64,000 bases of DNA from Eudorina sp. 2006-703-Eu-15 (taxonomy: Eukaryota; Chlorophyta; Chlorophyceae; Chlamydomonadales; Volvocaceae). Of the stretch, positions 58,357-64,000 are shown in pieces. Within the stretch, counting starts at the first letter, position 1. Every line of letters begins with the position of its first letter. A model generated the notes under the pieces. The model had not been told where the DNA came from, searched no databases, and worked only from the letters and a program-made list of their open reading frames with translations. The stretch spans positions 1 to 64,000 of the forward strand of contig BDSI01000255.1 in the NCBI GenBank assembly GCA_003117195.1, read 5' to 3'. The translations under genes were made by a program, and so were the position numbers.

Positions 58357-61300
58357 TCATTGACCTGCAGTCTGTTGTCGTTCTGACTCATCATCAGTTA
58401 CATCAGCAAGCTTCTGGCGCTTTGCAGCTCGCTGCTGGACATCCGCCTCCATACCCACTTCACTAGGTATATCTGTGACAGTGGTGCCTGTTTGAGTAGA
58501 TTGTCCAGCCATGCCACCATCTTGCCCAAGCATGATGTCCTTGAAACCATCCATTAAGGAAAACTGAAGGTAACCTGCACACAAAATACACTGTGGTGAT
58601 TAGATACAGAAAAATAATTGTCATGACTACAAACCCTTACCTTTCACAAAGATAAAGTGGTTCCAGCCTTTGGAGATAAGGTCCAAATATGAAGGAGGGT
58701 ATTTGCTGTAATACTTAAAGTAGCGAAAATGGCTCTGAAATTGTTTGAACACCTCATCATTCACAATATGGTAAGGGGATACGAATGGAACAGCAGATAT
58801 CGATGGAAGGGCCTTCGTCTTCGTCCAGACAGCTGTTGATGTCTTTGATGCTACATTATTGTTGATTTTGTTCGACAATGTGGTATTTGTGGGCACCCTG
58901 TAAGGAAATATAGTGGCAAGATTAGTATGTTCACATAAACAATTATGGGGAAATGTCTTTTTAACGAAACTTACATAGGACAAATCATCGAACATTTCTG
59001 TAGATCTTGAGTTGTACGATACTTATGAATAGAAGGATCCGCAGGATCGTCCATGTTTGAAGAAATGGCAATGATGTTGAAGATGTTATTTGCTTCGGTA
59101 GGTACTGCCCCTTCCATGCCACAACCAGCCGGTACCTGTGGAGTAACTTTGAGCTGACCACAGTATGATACATGATGATTGCTGAGAAATACATCACTAC
59201 TGTCTGGTTGGGATGCCCAAACAAGGATACCCACTGTTTGACCTTGTGATACAGTCAAAGGACTTCCCTGGTAAACTTTATCATCAAACTGAGAAGCTCG
59301 ATTACCTGTACAAATAATAGTGGCGCACACACATTTACCCAATAATGAGCCTCACATTGTGCAAAGCCTATCATATCATACCTTTGGCCAAGTGCACCAC
59401 ATTTTTATGTGATTTTACCAACACCCCTTGCTCGCTCATAGTGCTGCTGTCCAATCCTGCAGACATGTTGCATCAAACAGAAAGGTTAGCTTACAAACTG
59501 GCAATGTAGTGATAGGCATGAATAAGCATTCAAGCTCATTATTTAATATCAGGTTCACAATAAGTCGCATACCATGCAGTGATGATGACAGGTGTAGGTC
59601 GCCCAGGTAGACTTTCATCCTGGGGTCGTTATCTGTCAATATCATGCTCAGAGGCTGAGGAAGGGATTGTATGAACGGGGATGTATAGATGCTGTCCACT
59701 TCCTCAAGAAAAACATCAACAGTGCTGTCTGATTTGAAGCAAGCCTTAGGCAGTGTAAAAATCGTCTGTGCGCTACACCACCACTCTCCTGCTGAATCTG
59801 CACCAATATGGCATGTCTGAAGTGTCACAAAGTGCTCTAATGCAGGAATTCGTAATTGAATGTCCTCATCTCCACTGTCAATTACAGAAACCTCGGCAAT
59901 CACAATGGATGTTGGGTTGACAGACAGGTGGGGCTGAATAAGCTGAACATTTTCACCCCTTTGCTGCAGTCCTGTAGTGACACCCTTCACAGTCAATTGC
60001 CGAAGAAAGGAGTGAGGTAGGTGTATCAACACAGGAACATTTTTGCATACTGTCTGAGTGGATGCAGAATTGGATTTCCTCAAAGCGTCAGCCAACCCAT
60101 CCAAACTACAAACGTGTAGCCTTAGGCATGGCTGCTGCTCCAAGCTTTGCTGTTCTGAATCCTTTTCTTGATCCATATGTTCATTAATGCCAGATGGTGT
60201 ACTGGCAGAGGAGCAGCTTTGCTCAGGTTGCACATTAGTCCCACCATCATCTTCAACCTGTGGTAGCTGAGAATCACCATGTGGAAGAACATTGATTAAT
60301 AAACTACATTTTCCTGATAACATATAGACCAGCGGCAATCAATGTTGTTATTATTGCATTGCTTACCTGCTGGTCAGCATAAAATTGGTTGGCTGTTGCC
60401 GATCCAAAGACCAAACCAATAAGAGTCCTCATATCTGGACCCTGTACACGAAAACAAAAATACTGTACCTTAAGCAACACCCAAGTTGCATACCTGAATG
60501 TTTTATGATCACTTGCCTGAGTGTTGATTGTCGAGTTGTAATAACCAGACATTGGGCCAACTGCTGATATAAAGGCATGGATGGATGCTTCCTCAGAATC
60601 AAACACATTCATACGTTTCAATGCATCTTTCATAGCACTTTGTATATCTGACTCTTCAAGGCCGGTTGTCTCCTGCATATCCCGAAATATTTCACATTCT
60701 TTAGCCTTCTGGAGTATCTCTTCAGAAATGGCATTTATCCTTGTAGTCATTAACCCATCATCACTTGTATTTCCATCAGAATAGGCACCCTGATCGGATG
60801 CAGCAATCTGATTCACAATGCCATTATCTACACCATTTATCAGCAACTGAGAAGACCTCTTGTGCCTCTGTAGCACCAGGACTAGGGTATTTGTGTTCTC
60901 TGCACAAATGAACACAAACAATAGAGCAGGATGGCGCACTGATATCAATTGCAAAAATTGTAGTAATGTTAATAAATGAAGAGAACATGGTGCCCCAATT
61001 AACCCAATCCGGTCTTAATCAATAAAACCTGGTATGCCTAGTATCTCCATATTCTTTCAGGTAGGAACCCTAAACCCAATACATCTAATATATCATGTCA
61101 AGATTTATTTATCTATATATTCCGGTTAATTACAAACCCCATGCTTTACCATCAATGTTGCTGTACATTGCCAAGTCGGTTGCCCTAGTTGCTCCAGTTG
61201 TTGATGTGGCACGCAGTAACTCTGTTGCATTACTGAATGGTTGAAGAGACTCTGTACAGCAGCAGAAAAAAGACAGGCACACTTGTAATAATGATAGGGT

Positions 61301-64000
61301 ATCACACTTCTGTATTAAAAATAGAGAAGGTAGTTGACCAATACAAAGCAATCCAAACTCAGAACATAGAGGGTATTATTACTACTTGTCACTATTATAA
61401 TATCACAAACACTCTTAGTAGCAGTACTAGTATGTATGGAGAGTCACTTACTCAAGAAATCATCACTTGTAAAATGCGTCATCAAGCCATCATGTGTAAG
61501 GAAAGACTGGATGACATTCCGAATTGAAGATGACAGCTGCAGGTCTTTGGATATGTGGTATGTCATATCCTGCAACCGCTCTGCCGCTTCATTGGCTGTC
61601 AGTGATCCAACATCAGGCAAGGTGCTGACATCAGTTACTGGGATACTGTCATGTTCACCACTGCAATGCTTCAAGTCAACAAGTTGTGAAATCTCAGGTA
61701 AAGGTGGAGGCACATTCTGAGCCTGATTAGCAGCATTGGTGGTGTATCGTACCGAACTGATGAGCTCCCTAGATGATTTTGATATCCCCTCACAGAAATT
61801 TGTAAAAGGTGACACCTGGTTCCTGCATATGAGAATTACAATTTATTAAAAGTGGTGATGTTCATGATATATAAGACAGACAAGAAGAATATAGGAAAAA
61901 ACAGATAGAGATACAAAGATGACATTAATACACAATACTCACCGTGCATTATCCATTTGCCTATTTCCAGAATCCAAAACAAACTGGCACATGGTCCTCA
62001 AGGAGCTGAGTTTGTTAACCGATGCAGCTGCGAAGTCCCTGGCTGTGTCCCACTGCTGGAAGAATTCCTTGGTCTTCCTTTCCTCATCGCAAACCGCATC
62101 CAGCAGGTCTCTTACACCCTTTTCATGTTGCTCAATAAATGCACTGGCATTCCTGTATGTAGGATTCCTGATAGGATATATAAAATACAAACATACACAA
62201 CAGTTATGCAAGATGGAAAAATGATCGTCAGAATAACTGACAGGTATGTTTGCATGGAATCATTCTACATAAAAGTGGTCTTGCTGTGTATTAACAAGGT
62301 GTGTCTTCCCATGCATCCATAACACAACTAAGTGTGGGCCTCTCTACCAAGGACAGACATTCACAGGCTATATTCAGTTTAATTCTAATGCACATACCTC
62401 TTGAGAAAAGCAGCCAATGATCCGACAGCTCGAGAAAATGCCTCATAATGCTTGGCTAAAGTACATGCTGCTGCTGACCGAGGCCCAACGTCTTGAATGT
62501 TTGTATATTTGGTAATTGAATCAGCATACATTTTTATTGTCATTAGAGACGTGACAAGATCGTTGGATGGGCCCCAGAGATATTCGTGAAGTCTGATTGC
62601 CAGCTTCCGAACACCTTCATCGAAAGTCACGATTGCCTGCCCATGTTTTGCCATGTCCATCAGTTTGTCATATGTATAGAGCAAGGTCCGAGAAAGTTCC
62701 AAATCCTTGATTGTATCTGGGGAAAACTTGTGAAGCTGGGCAGGAATGTGTACAGGAGTTCATAGAGGGACACATGCCAAATTACCAATACAAGACAGAA
62801 AATCTGATTGAGGACAGGTTGCCTTATAAATACTACATACACGCGATCTGACAATGGACAGCTTGATGACACATCTAATGATGATCGCACATAGTTATGG
62901 TCATGAATGAAATTCGTGTGTGTAATCAAGATTTCTGTTACTTACAATTCGGATTAAAGCAGAAAAGATGAACTCTGTAGTTAGTTCAGAGGTACGCTGT
63001 GAGGAAGCAAACTCGCTGTAAAGCTTACTGGCGTCTGCAACATTAAAATGCTCCATCAGATCTTTGAAATACTTGGCTAGCATGTCTATGCCATATTCCA
63101 AAGCTGACACAATCTTGGCCTCCCTCTGCTTGGCGACCTCCAAGTTAATATCCTTAGACAAGGTTGCCATGACTGGTTTTAAACCACCAGTCCCAAAGGA
63201 ATGACGTTGGATGTGTGGACGCACACTGCATGGTGAATGCTGATCGGAATTGAGTGCTTTTGGTGCAGGAGCAAGTCCAAAGGTGCCATTGGACTCCTGG
63301 CAGACCTACAGACAAGGCAAACAAATAAGTACATCTTGATGCGGGTGGCATCTTGATGTTCACTAGAACACTAGAACACTATGGAAGTTTAATTTAGCAT
63401 GTGCTGCCCATTTATAAGTGAATGATTCACCAGGCGACACCTTCCAAAACAGATATCAGCATGAGAAGGGTTGGGTTGACGTGGACCTGGGTCCATGCAG
63501 ACTATAGAGCTTTACTTTGAACATCTGCATGCATATATTTTTTGTCTATTTACTTCAGACACGGCCCACACAAGGCAAACACAGGGTCATGGGCAATCGT
63601 AGGGTGTGGCCCCCGGAACACGCTTTGCGCTGAGGTCCTGCCCCAATATACTACATATATATCTAATATATTGAATATATACAATGTGGATTTACACATT
63701 ATGTTTAGGATAACAAATAGATACCTGTACAATAGCAGTAGTATGTCGTTTAGCTGAACATTTTCATACCTAGTAGTCTTGAGAGGATTCTATTAGAGCA
63801 GGCTGTGCACTAACAGTCTGGATGTCTGCAATTTTACATACTCGCTTCCAATGTGTCACCCCAAACCCATGCTAGGCAATGTCAAAGCACATGCAAGAAG
63901 CACTCCCGGCAAGTGATATATGATACAACGTATAAAATTACTGGTTACCTCCTCATCACCAGCATCAAATGTCTGAAGGAATGTGGAAAACTGAGGTCTC
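58357..64000 (-). CDS. large multi-exon gene of unknown function (5' end outside the window)
   Basis: Thirteen exons from the 5' side: 63949->64000, 62946-63305, 62398-62735, 61943-62167, 61452-61822, 61150-61251, 60517-60899, 60367-60441, about 59573-60266, 59382-59456, 58975-59305, 58641-58897, 58357-58574. Every junction is phase-consistent. All introns are GT-AG except a GC donor (CAG|GCAAGT) after 60517. The product exceeds 1,150 residues. The N-terminal half is mostly helical (EHFNVADASKLYSEFASS, EKGVRDLLDAVCDEERKTK), without transmembrane segments. The 59573-60266 exon looks beta-rich, preceded by a Ser/Gln/Glu-rich linker. The C-terminus is acidic with a possible nuclear signal (AAKRQKLADVTDDESE). 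I recognise no family. The preserved frame over 5.6 kb argues for a functional gene. The acceptor before 60266 could instead be at 60257. Confidence 0.75.

Overview
This looks like nuclear DNA of a green-lineage eukaryote (alga or plant). Protein-coding segments are split by short GT-AG introns, and a few by GC-AG introns. A Ty3-type chromovirus is present. The one recognisable housekeeping-type gene, an intron-containing histone H3, has the H87/A88/L89/L90 core residues and QEAAEAYLV segment of plant H3.3-like histones. The species cannot be named from the sequence. Most of the window is repetitive and several mobile elements are nested inside one another.

Layout. 1-140 is an AATCAT microsatellite. 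180-1626 holds a frame-broken coding remnant. 2160-3900 is a repeat-rich block with clustered GTCAT motifs at both ends, enclosing the 3' exons of an unknown gene and a 75-bp tandem repeat. 3884-4087 is a probable non-LTR reverse transcriptase tail. 4667-5295 is a two-exon, 136-residue divergent histone H3. 5555-10075 is an array of about 193-bp repeats with a higher-order period of about 1.17 kb. 10806-11944 holds the last two exons of an unknown gene. 12060-12350 is a degenerate minisatellite.

13536-54683 is a huge array of about 183-bp satellite units. It is bounded by a 29/30-bp inverted repeat and by flanks rich in CCTGCAGG/CTCCTG motifs, as if the satellite were the body of a terminal-inverted-repeat transposon. 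Two later insertions split it. One is a 6.3-kb chromovirus (34147-40474, 5-bp target duplication GGAAC). The other is a 7.56-kb DNA transposon (45649-53206, AT target duplication, CGTCTGTA terminal inverted repeats, subterminal CTATAG-type palindromes). The DNA transposon carries a multi-exon plus-strand gene. That gene's central intron holds a further block of GC-rich minisatellites edged by oppositely oriented ACTTCAT-type motifs.

55283-64000 carries three compact minus-strand coding units, head to tail: a 13-exon gene of unknown function running off the window edge, a ubiquitin-specific-protease-like protein (Cys and His boxes visible), and a class I methyltransferase-like gene with a DOT1-like motif I region. 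Their splice phases agree almost everywhere, so these are the best-preserved genes in the window. Nothing in the sequence proves that they act together.

The chromovirus has an unusually clear -1 programmed frameshift signal between gag and pol: slippery A AAA AAC, 8-nt spacer, perfect 10-bp hairpin. It also has a separate single-base frame break between its RNase H and integrase regions.
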